Source of the DNA: Paragonimus skrjabini miyazakii
Taxonomy: Eukaryota; Platyhelminthes; Trematoda; Plagiorchiida; Troglotrematidae
NCBI GenBank assembly: GCA_014338405.1
Contig: JTDE01022195.1
Span: 82,803 to 146,802, forward strand
DNA: 64,000 nucleotides
Reading direction: 5' to 3'
Position numbers and translations under genes: made by a program. The notes under the pieces are model-generated. The model was given only the letters and a program-made list of their open reading frames with translations, was not told the DNA's origin and searched no databases. Position 1 is the stretch's first letter. Each line of letters begins with the position of its first letter. This document shows, piece after piece, positions 11,940 to 22,938 of the stretch.

Positions 11940-12450
11940 AGAGTTTACTAATGGGACCCAGACACAGCAGCAGCACGTACCTCAGACTCTATGACAAAAC
12001 GGTTAGGTTCTGAACAGTCTTCCAGTGATTTGTGAGCAGCCAGGTGCTGTTGCCCCTTCTAGCCATAGCGCAGGGACGATGGGGCCGAACGACTTCACTG
12101 AAAATGCACATACACCCCCATCTTACGCACAGTCAGCCAATCTGGCTGTGGTTTCAACGTTGTGTCGCGCCCGTGCGCTCATCTGTCTCGGTTGGATGTC
12201 GTGCCCGTTGGGTAAGCCCTTTGGTGTGGACTCTGGATTTTGGCGCCCATTTCACAGTTTCGGGACGTACGGTTCCAGTGCCTTCTTTACTCCAAGCCTG
12301 TGTGGCTGTCACACACAGATCTGATATACTGGACTGGATTGGCGACTCCTCTATTGCAGTTCATCGTGCGATCCGCAATTTGCCCTGCCGTTTGCATTGG
12401 TATCACCTGGGTTCATCGTTTTGGCACAAGTCAACACATCTTCCTTAGCT
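11940..12450 (+). other. GC-rich block with overlapping open frames, unknown
   Basis: This stretch is visibly richer in G and C than its surroundings and stays open in two + frames at once (12025-12324 and 12032-12448, 138 codons), with a third frame at 12240-12488. The products are rich in Cys, Trp, His and Pro and show no motif I know. Overlap in all three frames points to base composition rather than to a real protein. It may be an unrecognised repeat or an older insertion. Confidence 0.3.
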
Positions 12451-12599
12451 ATGAAGTAAGGGTCGCCAACTGTTTATTTGAATGCTGAATCCACCGTCAA
12501 TGCAGTAGAAGGTGATAGGAATTTAGCTTAATGTTAGATTGAAACAGAGAAAACTGATAATACCGTCTGAAGTCTGGCGTCCCACCATAGCCGTTCAGG

Positions 12600-12700
12600 T
12601 CACTTTAAGTAAACTGAGACATCTCATCGATCCAGTAAATTTCTTTAGTTTCTAATGAGTGTGCTAGCCTCTTCGATTCAACGCGATGCAGTAAACAGCA
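12600..12700 (-). pseudogene. Transposase scrap with a WIDE motif
   Basis: The minus strand reads RVESKRLAHSLETKEIYWID followed by EMSQF at about 12680-12610. The block IYWIDE matches the first catalytic aspartate region of the Tc1/mariner-like transposases at 18761-19824 and 31413-31931 (IYWIDETKFNL). Little else aligns and the frame stops directly after it. It may be a remnant of a different subfamily, or chance. Confidence 0.3.
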
Positions 12701-13104
12701 TAGTAAGCGGTTTACTTGATGTTCAGTGGCAGCAACAAACGAATACGTGTGCAATCCAAACGTGACCAACGTGTATCCAACTCGTCTACTTGTTATACGT
12801 TGGACCTTTCCATGCAACTAACAGTTGGCAAACTATTGGATTTTTATTGTCCGAACAGGCTATACCGGCTATGTGGCTGTAATAATGCGGTATGTCCTGA
12901 GAAGCCTGTTGTTATGATAAGGTCTTCAGATCTCTTTTGTAAATCAATGGTGAATTGAGCAGCCTCTCTACGTTCAGACGTTAAGTAAAATGTCGAGACT
13001 CACAGATAGCTCCAAATCAAAGTTGTATAGTCTGAAAGAAACGTTTAAAATTCATAAGACGATATACTGATGTAGCGAATAGGTGTCCAGTAAAACACAA
13101 TCTT

Positions 13105-13440
13105 TACTATCCAACTAGCTGGACGCCATGCTACGCGCTCGCTCGCGTTTATGAGTCACAATTCCGGTCCACAACACCCCCAGTTTCCGCTCACATGTCG
13201 TGTGCACTTCGGCCCGGTTTGTATGTGATCGGCGCCTTCTATCGGGTGGTTTTCCGCCTGCTATTCCTCGTCCGTTATTCGGATCTCGTTGAGCGATGGC
13301 TCGTCGAGTTGTCCATGTTGTCCTCGCTCCGCTTGCTGTAGGCTTATGGACATGCCTCCTCGTCGCGTTGACATATTTGGCCAAGTGTTGGAATATTCGC
13401 ATTTCCGGTTTGATAATCCACCACACCCATAGCAGGCTTC
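13105..13440 (-). repeat. Dispersed repeat R3, copy 1
   Basis: Read on the minus strand this segment aligns over about 300 bases with the + strand at 48275-48575. Shared blocks include CGACGAGCCATCGCTCAACG against the second copy's CGACGAGCCAACGCTCAACG, then AACGGACGAG, then AGAAGGCG, then AAACGCGAGC and GCGTAGC near the 3' end. The copies are diverged. It is GC-rich relative to its flanks. An open frame (103 codons, minus) crosses it, but the second copy keeps only a shorter frame and the protein shows no motif. It is a non-coding or decayed mobile repeat of unknown class. Confidence 0.6.
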
Positions 13441-14416
13441 ACAGAGAAAATATCAGAGGAGCGATTAATCAAAATGGGCCCCATCAGATTAACTCAGAGG
13501 CAGGGTAGTTGTAGAGCTGTCATCATGGAGGAATTGTGGATGTGCACTGGATTAACTGAAAAAAGGCCAGATTAGACGAAGTGGAGAAGGGTAAAAGTCG
13601 AAATCTATTGAACGTGTTAGAAAACTCTAGAGCGGTGGTATTGGTTGGGTTGCTTTCATTCACTACGTCTGTTTGTTTATTCGATGCAGTGACTCCGTTG
13701 ACTACGTTAAACGATTCTTTTCAAAAAGTTAGTTAGTTATTGGTCCGTAATCCGTAAGAGTTCATTCTCGATATTGACATAGATGTACTGTAGTTGTCGA
13801 GTTGGTTACCATACTCATTTTTCGAAAGTATATGAAACGGTACATCTCTTTCAAGCATTGAGAAACTTTTCCATAAAGCAAGAACGCGTACGAAACTGGC
13901 TGAGCAGGTTAACCGGATCTTCAACACATTATCCTAGTATCATTAAGACAGCAAGATCCGATCTGAAAGGCTTCTCCTCACGATGCTTAATAAGGTTCCG
14001 GTGAACCTCGTGTGGTGGGACGAAAAGTGAATGGACAGTGGTACCAAGCTATCTACTCACATGTGTCGTTCACAACAGATTTCACCACACTAGATCCGAT
14101 ATAGGTCTTGAAAACGTTTCTCCATTAAGTGACTGATAAATTCCAGTAAATTCGATTTCTCTGGTGCGTTAAAATAAATGTTATTGCAGTTGGAATATGA
14201 TAACAATGACCGCCTGAAAACAGACAGCAAGAAGTGCGAGGATGAAAAGTTGTTTTGACTCTAGCAAATGACAGGTGATCTATATAGAGTGTGCAAATCG
14301 TGTGTTGCGAAAGGGCAGCAGTGTAAGGAACAAGACTTGCTTTCTACGTCTGACAACCATGCAAGTTAGAACACAATAAGTATGAAAACAGTAACCAGGG
14401 CGAGTAAGAAAGTCGG

Positions 14417-15435
14417 TCAACTGTGGTTATGTTTGGCTAGCAGTTCCGCAATCGTCGTTCCAAATTGCAAGCTTGATTGATTGATAACATGTTTTGGACG
14501 GAAAATGATACATGATTGAACGACAATATAGGTTGTTTCAACTGTCGTTTTGAGTTTCCTTGTGATAACTTTGGCCGTAGTGTTTCCTTTGGAAAGGAGA
14601 CTTGTAAATGCAAATTTCTTATTTACCAAAGGTAATTCAAGTTTAAACTCTACCCCCTTCATCGCCTTGTGAACAAAATGCACTGAGTAGCCATTCGGCG
14701 TGAACATTTCTGGCAGATAATCTAGGTCAGCTTGCAAAATGTCAGGGGTGCAAATTTCTAACGCTCTACCCGTCAGACATCGCTTGAGGTTTCGCTTTTG
14801 ATTTAGCGGAACAAAACTGTCGAAATGAATGTATTGGCCACTCCAAGTGTGTTTCCTGTACAATTCGTTGGACTGAACGATCTTCTGTTCTTAACATGCC
14901 AACACACAAAAAAATTAATTTGGCCATAGTTTTCTGACTGTTTGGTGAATTTACTACTGTTAAAATCTGTCACAACTTTGTTAATGGTAGAATCTTCATT
15001 GAGGACACAAGAAGTATGATCGAAGTATCGTTTATAAAATGTGAACTGATCATTAGTTACACCCAGTTGGTTGGTCTCCACTTTGCTCATGAGTACGGTA
15101 GCCAATAGGGAGCCCATAGGCGAGCCCATTACCACTCCATCTCTCTCTGTCGTTAGATTGTATTGTTAAATAGAATTTGAATCTTACTGTCGTAAAGTAT
15201 CAGCAGTTCTCTTACCTCATTCTTTGGGGGTACCCACATGTTTACTGTTACGTTCTATCTGGTCGCATTGATAGTCAATGGTCACTTGTACAAGCAAGTT
15301 CGTAAATAGCGCAGCGACATCGAATTAGACATTGTTGGATTGTTTAGGTTCAAGGCTTGGATGAACTGAGACGTGTGCAGGAGACCATGCTTTGCTAGGT
15401 CCAACCTGATAATACAGTACAGCTTGTCACCTTTG
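14417..15435 (-). pseudogene. Penelope-like element reverse transcriptase, broken
   Basis: On the minus strand from 15435 down: FDVAALFTN near 15325, then TIDYQCDQIERN, then GVVMGSPMGSLLAT at 15140-15090, then FTFYKRYFDHTSCVLNED near 15040-14990, then NYGQINFF, then TWSGQYIHFDSFVPLNQKRN and LKRCLTGRALEICTPDIL at 14850-14730, then NKKFAFTSLLSKGNTTAKVI. This is the order of a Penelope-like RT palm and connector. The catalytic YVDD box reads YFDH, so the second aspartate is gone. A frame change splits the RT near 14870 and there are stops between 15150 and 15330. The GIY-YIG endonuclease expected after 14417 is not recognisable. Confidence 0.8.
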
Positions 15436-18400
15436 TCTACTCAACATGGTACGTATAATTGTTACTTGTAATTGCACCGAACTCGACTCTCATGGCTGAC
15501 CCTGGAACACCGTGTGTATCACGTGGTAGATTATTAGTATGCAAACGCCGAGCTGCAACTCAGCTTTGTAATGCGAACAGAACAACACGAATGAAACATT
15601 GACTATTTGCAAAGTGCGATCAATGTTAATTCCAATCGTCTGTTATGTTCCTGTTTTGGGTCATTTTTCGGCCGATAGCCTAAATTATTGGACAACCACT
15701 GTCTGCCAATTCTACACAGTCTTCCCGCAAAAATCGAACTTGATTATCAGCACTGGCTTACATTCACAAAGCGAGCGAACAAAGCATTTTAGTGCATGAT
15801 CCAATTAAAAGAAACGAGATCGTGCAACTGGCGTGCCAACCGATTTGCTTTCATATCACAATGACCTTGCCATTCGCGTGGATTGAAGTCTGTACGTGGT
15901 CCTCCGACTGATAGTCAATCTGGTATTTGGACAAACCCGTGTGGCAGACCAGACGCATCGGTAGGCGACACATCACCGCGCTACGACATGTGCCTTTCCA
16001 GGTTGGACGACGAGTCGAACGTTGATCACGTGAGGCGGCTTTCATATAGTCGTATTTGCATTAACTCGCGCTTTGCACCCATCTGGTGTTAGTGAGTTGA
16101 TTACGAAATCAATCAATATCTGAACCACGCTGAAAGCGTATTTTTGTGAGAAAAGCGTTCATTGAAGTGGTGGGCACTTCAAAGCGAGCAGCTTGAATGT
16201 AGCAAGTTGAACAGTCTTGTAACGAAAATAGATGCTCAGGACAGATTTCTACTACACTTCCAGTATTCCAGTAGTCGCAGGTTTCACGGTTATAACGTTC
16301 TCTATTGACTAGGGCGGTTTGATCAGACGGAGCTTTATCACTGAGTTGAGACGTGTTTTCTGGAGGGAAGAAACGTTCTGAGAACTGATGAATCGGTTAA
16401 TCTGAGGAAACTTGATCAGCCTTTGCCACTTAAGAATGGTTCGTTTATTTACTTGACAACAGTTTTGCACGAAGTGTATCATTTCTCTGGGACTGCGTGT
16501 TTACTTGTTAGGAAGGAGAAGAAAAGCGAATTCGTTCGTTCGTGGAGTATCTAAAAGAGGTGTTTTTATCCGAATGCCTTTGAAAGTATGAACACTTCAC
16601 TACTTGATTGCTCGTGGCTATTGTTAAATGGTGCATCACAAACTTGAGACTGGTTATGGACAAATGTTTACATCTGAGAAGAATGAAGTCATTTGAAAGT
16701 AGATCTTATAGTAAGTTACTCTTTGATTTCCGTAAGTAGTGATGAATCACGCAGACACATGTGCACTGCCAACAATGATGTCACTCACCTGTGTTGCGAT
16801 CTTGTGAGTTATACCTCGAATTGCCTAGTGTTCCTCTTCTTGTCGATCTGAACGGGATAACCTGGTCCAGTTAAATCAACACGAGAAGTCGTATCATCAA
16901 AAAATGCGATGTTATTTTAGTCAATCTTACATGTTTCAGCTGGTTACACTATCGATGGTGTCGCCAGCTGCAGCAACCAATACTGTTTTCCTTCGCACAA
17001 AACTCGACGTATTTCTCTTCAGTGCTTTGGTTTGAATTTTCGGATCTTTGGTTAACCTACCTTCAGGGTATCTAGTAAAACACTAGCAATTATTTCGGTT
17101 CGAAGAGTATGAATAATCGATTGGATATTGGACGGTTTATGGAGAACATCTTTTCCGTGTAACCGGTCCGGTGAAATGAATAAGTGGACTGAATAGTTCG
17201 TATAAACAGGGACAAGAGAACGATTAAATATGAATGGCATATTTTTCACTCAGAGAATGACCTCATGTGCATTAGCATGCGAGGCGCCGATCGGGATAAA
17301 AATGAACTAAACCGCCGACCATTTGACACGTTTGAAAATTTGAATTAATATACAAGTGCGGCTTTAACACACGCAGTCAAACAGCGTGAACATCAAAACT
17401 ATCACAATAGAATGAAGAAGTGTCCGATCTATTCTTACCTTCAGGAGGATTTTATTTACTGCGTGCTGAACTGGGCTATTGGTAAACTTGGTAAACTTGA
17501 TGGACAATAATTAATTTTTTCTCTGCTCCAACTTTGTCTCGTTCCACTACCTTACAAAACTGAAAATAATGTATCTATCAATTTATATTTCTTTCTTAAA
17601 GCACTAAACTCAAAATCGTAGATCTTTAATATAAGGACTACAGGCCCGCATGATCATTTTCAGGTGTGGGTGGATTATGAGGATGAACATAATTGGAAGC
17701 ACTTCAAAATGGAAGATCCCACAGATTCTGCCTAAACTATTCGGAGTTATTTGTGCCCTTTCAGCCAAGGCTGTATAATTTGTGAGCGGACTCAAACTGT
17801 TTGCCACATAAATCCTGTTCACATACTTGCATGAATAGTTACTGTTAGGAGACGCATCTCCTAACGAAGCAGCAAAGGTGATCGATCCGGCTTCGAGTTC
17901 ATTGATATGTTTTAACTCACTCAGTCCATTAAGCTCAATTAGATTGCAGCTGCGCGATCGAACGCATGTACATTATGTGAACTGTTCTCACGTGTGCACT
18001 TTTTAATGCCCCTCTGTAAAGTGATTCGTTCTCCGTTGGACCTATAAATGTAGAGCCTCTGTGGCCTAATGGACTCACCTCGTTTTTTCTTCCAATAAAC
18101 GCGGTTCCGCACCCATTCTTCTTCTCGGTTCTAGGGACAAACGATTGAGCCCGTATTAAGGGACGATCCAATATTTACATGGCGGGAATGATGGTGAATG
18201 TACGTCGAAATTGAACTGCAAGTTATTTTCTGTGGACCACCGCCTTAAACAGCCCAACTTGTTCTGTACATTCTTGCACAAAATGATGGACAGGGTGATT
18301 TTCCACATTCAGGTAACGTAGGACATACAGTACAGTGCACACCATGGTAGTCCAAACAATTAGTCAAGGACCGTGTACACCGATTAGCCAGCTCAGACCT

Positions 18401-18590
18401 GATATTAAAAGGGAAATGCCTTTGAAAATTGACTCGCTGCACCTTTATGTGTGTGCACACGGTTCGCGATTGGGTCGACTGGGTTGCAGTGTCATTGAGA
18501 GAGTGGTTAATTACGGAAGAAAAACAACATATGGCCAGATGCTAACAGTTCATTTACTAATTTCAATTGCGAACGTAAAACATTAGATTA
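15436..18590. other. No gene seen
   Basis: This intronic sequence is unsupported by any motif. A slightly GC-rich patch at 15850-16090 is open on both strands for about 65 codons but resembles nothing I know. Confidence 0.4.
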
Positions 18591-18599
18591 TCTAAAGTA

Positions 18600-20280
18600 T
18601 GCGGGTAACTTGGTTGTTCTTAACCGTCCAACCGAATAAAGGAAAATCTTACGTAGTCTAGGCGCACTCATAGGCTGTGTATTAGTTTAATCAGGAAGTA
18701 TGAAATCAATTTGTAGTTGCTCTGAATAGAGCATTCCTTGTTCACTGGGAAGGTGTGGGTTTATGGTTGTGGCCTCATTGTTTCATCATTCATCGCCTGT
18801 ATACAGCATCGTTCGGCATGACCAACACAATTAACGCAATGGTCTCCGGTGACGACGCACATAACAGAAATGACTGCTCTTTCCAGGGTCCACATTCTCC
18901 ACTCCTGTTGACTTTGCACACCCTGAGGATTTCCGTTTATTATTGTTTTGTGGTGCACCTGCAGTTGCCTTTTGACGCTTGCTTTCACCATACTCCAGAC
19001 ATTCTCAGTTAGAATCAACATTGGTCAATAGGGTGCCAGTCGTAAGAGTTGTCCTCCATTATATAACTCCTCAGTAAGCACACTTTCCAGATCAGTGTGA
19101 GACGGTGCGTTATCGCATATCAGCACAATGTCAGACATGGCTGTACTGATCTTCATCTGATCCAGCAGGGTTCTCAGGAAGCCCTTGCAATCGCTGCTGT
19201 TGTATGCGCCCCGCCTCGTCGTATAGTTTACTATAGGGCCTGATATCATAGCTCCAGTCAACTGGAAATTACGGCCTCGGCTATTTGTTACAGAGACACA
19301 TGCCATCGTTCAATTTAATGAACGTCACATTGACCTCGTACGGAACAAATTGAAGTTCGTCTCGTCTATCCAGTAAATGGTCTTTGAATTTGCATGGTGC
19401 ACCATCAGTCGATATGCAAACAGTCGCCGTAACTCGAAATTTTCATTTGAGTTCATGCCAACGGGTACTTGGCACAGTTTATTGACAGTCATACACTGGC
19501 CATCCAAGTATCGACTAATCATTGTGGCCAATAACTCTTCCTCAAACTCAGCCTTGACGCCCAATCTCAAAAATGGCAATGTAATCGTTGGACCTACGGG
19601 AATCCACTCCAACATCATAACGATCTCTGATTCTGTCAAAATCTGGCTTCTATGTCCTCTGCGAGGCTGCGCTTCTTGACAGATGCAACCCACATGAATG
19701 TGGAATTTCACTTGACTCCGTTCAGAAGGGCAACCATACGCCAGTCATCACCCCTTTCGAATGCTTCAATAATACGTCTGCGTGTTTCGGGACTGATGTG
19801 AGTGTACTTGTGTCCGCCAGCCATGTATACAAGAGAACTAGTGAGAATGTTCTCAAAAACTGGTTCACTCTCATATTACACCTCAAAGTTTACCACGACC
19901 CCAAAGCTCACTTCTACTGGACGTGAGATCCACAGACACCTCTAAACACTCGTAATCTTTTACCTGTCAAAGGAACCATTACGGTCTGCAGCTTGGTGAA
20001 TTAGATGATCTGTGCTCTAATTTGACTGTTAACCCCGTTCTCATTAAGCAAAGCCGTTGACACCCCTCGAATAACCCGTACCAATTCTACGACCAAAGTA
20101 GCCAATGCGAAGTGCTCTACGTAAGATTGGTTGTTCCTTCCGGTTAGTTGGACCAATCGCGTTGTTACCATCACGCCCGAGATTCTAAGGTGGAAATTCT
20201 AATTCACCAAAGTAAATTGATTTAGTATGTGAAAGAAAATCTTGTGCCTAAAATGGAAACAGATAGATAGAAAGGTATAG
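18600..20280 (-). mobile_element. Tc1/mariner-like DNA transposon, copy 1, inserted in LINE C
   Basis: The right end is clear. The block ending GGTATAG at 20280 is shared with both ends of copy 2 (30979-32668), where it occurs as inverted terminal repeats of about 200 bp. Read inward from 20280, the terminus starts TATACC and continues through TGTTTCCATTTTAGGCACAA. The transposase gene lies at 18761-19824 (minus). The left inverted repeat, expected near 18590-18780, is poorly preserved and the left boundary is an estimate from the length of copy 2. The TATA at the termini fits TA target-site use by this superfamily. The right end interrupts the LINE C reverse transcriptase right at its YADD box. 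Confidence 0.65.
18761..19824 (-). pseudogene. DDE transposase (Tc1/mariner-like), copy 1, two lesions
   Basis: Translation starts at the ATG at 19824 (MAGGHKYTHISPETRRRIIE, a helix-turn-helix start identical in style to copy 2). A small deletion at about 19710 brings a stop after NGVK and shifts the frame. The next frame (19711-19325) has PRRGHRSQILTESEIVMMLE and ends at IYWIDETNFNLF, the first catalytic Asp. A further frame (19306-18761) holds VLICDNAPSHTDLESV (second Asp) and, after one in-frame TGA at 19027-19025, PMLILTENVWSMVK with the third acidic residue. All three catalytic blocks therefore survive; the break count is small for an element here, which suggests it is young. The protein would cut and paste the element through its terminal repeats. 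Confidence 0.8.
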
Positions 20281-21108
20281 AATTCGCCGGCGTAGAACAA
20301 CACCAGTGATTCGAGTTCCCTAGGCAGATCAGGAATGAGCAATAGAGGTTCTAAAATAGATCCTTGCGAAATGCCGTTGTTGGCAAGGCACCACACGGAC
20401 AACTGTAGATTCACCTTTACGATGACTCTACGCTCAATTAGACAATCCACAAGCTACTCGAGTGAGTGTTATTTGAGGCTTTGACTATTGAGCTTCCGTA
20501 GCAAGATTGAGTAATCAACCCTGTCAAGGGCTCTGGGAAAGTCAGTGTAAACAATGTCAATAACTAATCCTTCGTCGTCAGTCTTCGTTCAATAGTCACA
20601 AACACTCGTCAGGTTTGTGATCCATGAGTATCCCTTAATTAAGGTATACTGCACCACGATGATGGGTTCGAAGTCTTCAACACTGGACCGGAGAGACTCA
20701 CATATGTGTAGCCGTGTGCACCTTCTATGTATACTCATTTATGCAGTAATTTCTCCATTATTCTGGAGACCAATGAAAGCAGTGTTATTGATCGATAGTT
20801 CCCTAGGCCATCTCTGTATCCACTTTTGAAGATAAGTGGGCTTGTTTTTCATGGTTCTCGGTAGGTGGCCGGGTGATACGAAGTGATGAAAAATATAGTT
20901 CCGCTAACTGGATGATGCAGCTTTTCAAAACGACAAGGAAAATCAGGTTTTGGTCGGGGGATTTCTGAATCAGTAGGTTCTCTGATTTTGATTTGTGACA
21001 CCGACATTTAGAGTAATTGTATTTACCCATTTGTACGTAACTGCGGAGAAAGAGAGATGCTTGAGCTCCAGAATGGGTACAGAAGTTTGTGTTACCAGAG
21101 AACGGCAA
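20281..21108 (-). pseudogene. LINE C reverse transcriptase (jockey/CR1-like), cut by transposon copy 1
   Basis: On the minus strand: PPTENHEKQAHLSSKVD near 20870-20830 (RT fingers, originally W-x-T-M-K followed by Y-K-S-G-x-R), then a piece near 20780 recalling NYRSITLLSLVSR, then YTDFPRALDRVDYSILLRKL near 20540-20480 (motif A), then NGISQGSILEPLLLI near 20380 (motif B, usually G-I-P-Q-G-S-V-L-G-P), then DLPRELESLVLFYAG ending at about 20285 (start of motif C, YADD). The LINE sequence stops there because the DNA transposon begins. I could not find the continuation on the far side of the transposon (below 18600). Several frameshifts are present. Confidence 0.7.
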
Positions 21109-21116
21109 TGTTACTG

Positions 21117-21289
21117 AAACACGTAATCAACCAGTTTCTTCAGTCGCTAGACACGCCCCGACCAGTGGTCACGTTATCTATCCATGTTATGCATTCAGTC
21201 CTGTTATGTTATTCTAACCCAAGATTCTTACGGTTTGCCGAAGCAGTCGCAATCAAACAACTCAAACCAGTTCTTTGTGTTCAGAAATA
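21117..21289 (+). mobile_element. Penelope-like element C-terminal fragment
   Basis: The + frame reads KHVINQFLQSLDTPRPVVTL at 21120-21180 and FAEAVAIKQLKPVLCVQK at 21233-21286, followed by a stop. The last block is the conserved C-terminus of Penelope-like proteins beyond the GIY-YIG domain. No RT part accompanies it. It lies between LINE C (minus) and LINE D (plus). Confidence 0.6.
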
Positions 21290-21439
21290 ACTGTTCGTGA
21301 ATTTGACCCTTCCCTGGACTTAATGATCTATCCTAACCCGCTTATTGATTATCCACCCCTCTAGTTGTTTGCTAGAAAAAAACGCACCCGTGTTATCGTA
21401 CATTTGGTGCTGACGAATCAATACGAAATGCTTGCATTT

Positions 21440-22720
21440 GCCAGTTTTCGTGTTCTAATTGCTTTGTTCAACTTTTTCAAGGGAACCGACTGTTTTAAAT
21501 TCAGCCTATGTTCGAAGGGCTTTCGTGACTTGCAATTATGCACACTTACGTTTGCCAAAAATAATGGCCAACTCTGTATATGTATCAGCAAGTCTGGCGT
21601 AATTCTGAAGTTATAAAATGCTTACCCTACTCTGTTGCTGAGCCCAGATTTTTACCAAATTGGTCACGTGTCACCAACAAGCTTCGCTTTATGAATAGTC
21701 TAACTGAGGCCATCGACTATGAGCTTATTTCAGACGCTACCTTCTTCGATCTCACAAATTCGTTTGACCGATTGCTTCATAATCCACTCTTACAGGATGA
21801 CATTCACGCCTGGACAGTTCCGTCTCAGGCTTACGGCAAATCCTTTTTTTCCTTCCTGTGTCGATCTTAGCGGGTTTGCCTCAAGACTCGGTCCTTGTGT
21901 CTTTATCATTTCTAATTTGTAACGGCAACCTTCCAGACGCAATCTCCGGCAACTTCTTGATGTATGCAGATGACCTTAGGATTTGAGAATTCATTGTTCC
22001 CAGCATTCTTCAAACTGACCAAGATACTGTCAAGTTATGCTCACAGGAGGGCTGTCTTTTCATCAATGACAACAAGTGTGCACACGTTTGTTCGTGAGGA
22101 TTTTGGAAGCATGTTCGTAACATACTACTCAAAACTGTGTTGGTTATCAGGGTGGACGTCAAGAAATTTGGCTGTCACGTAACTTGTTTTTTTCTTTTCA
22201 TGAAGGACTATTTCTTACTGAAGATGAAAATATGGCATTTCCCTTAGCTGGCCTGAAAGCCAACTAAACCACTAACTCATTTAAACTCTTTGTGGGATCT
22301 TTATCCGAATCTGCTTGAATCTGCCGATTCAGAAACATTTTGCGTTGGCCTTACTCAAGATGCGAATGCGTTGGAGTGTGTTTTATTGGGTTGCGTTGAA
22401 AGTGGTGTTTGCCTTTCGAACTTCTCTTTACTGATCTGGGCTGGAAATCCTCGATCCTTACGCTCCCTCCTCGAGTACCGAAGACTTACTGACGACCAAG
22501 TTCATATTTATTTTTCTTCTTCCTGAGGGTTTTATAGCAAGATTCTTCACCCTCAGGAGTCAGAACGCTGTACGAAGTCACAAAAAGAGTTTACGTAATT
22601 TATGGTTTCGACCTTTTGTTAGACAAAAGTCCTTTCATTGGGTATTTACCGATTAGAATATTCTACCACCAGTTGTCCTCTGTGCTTCTGTATAGCTTAC
22701 TGCTTGGGACATTGTTAGAC
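21440..22720 (+). mobile_element. LINE D, reverse transcriptase fragment with intact YADD
   Basis: The + strand reads FLPNWSRVTNKLRFMNSL at about 21650-21705, then LISDATFFDLTNSFDRLLHN at 21725-21785 (motif A), then after a frame change GLPQDSVLV near 21874-21900 (motif B with G changed to D), then LPDAISGNFLMYADDLRI with YADD at 21963-21974. Further on, LWDLYPNLLESA near 22290 and RSLLEYRRLTDDQV near 22455-22500 correspond to the post-RT tail of jockey/CR1-type elements. Stops and frame changes after 21870 and after the YADD box make it inactive. It is in the same orientation as the host gene. The upstream endonuclease was not found, so it is 5'-truncated. Confidence 0.7.
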
Positions 22721-22938
22721 TCTAATTTACTTGGTTAAACTGTTTACTAAGCCATGAAAACTTCGTTCGCTCCCTCTCGTAAGTGATGCTATTCTTTTGT
22801 TGTCTTAAAGAATTCTGCTCTGATTACTCTTTAGGAAAACTGACGTATGTGTGACATTGAGAGAAAATTAAACGACCTGAGGGAACACGGGCTCTCAGTC
22901 TCGTGACCGTGTATCGATCAGGAAATCAATGAATCGTT

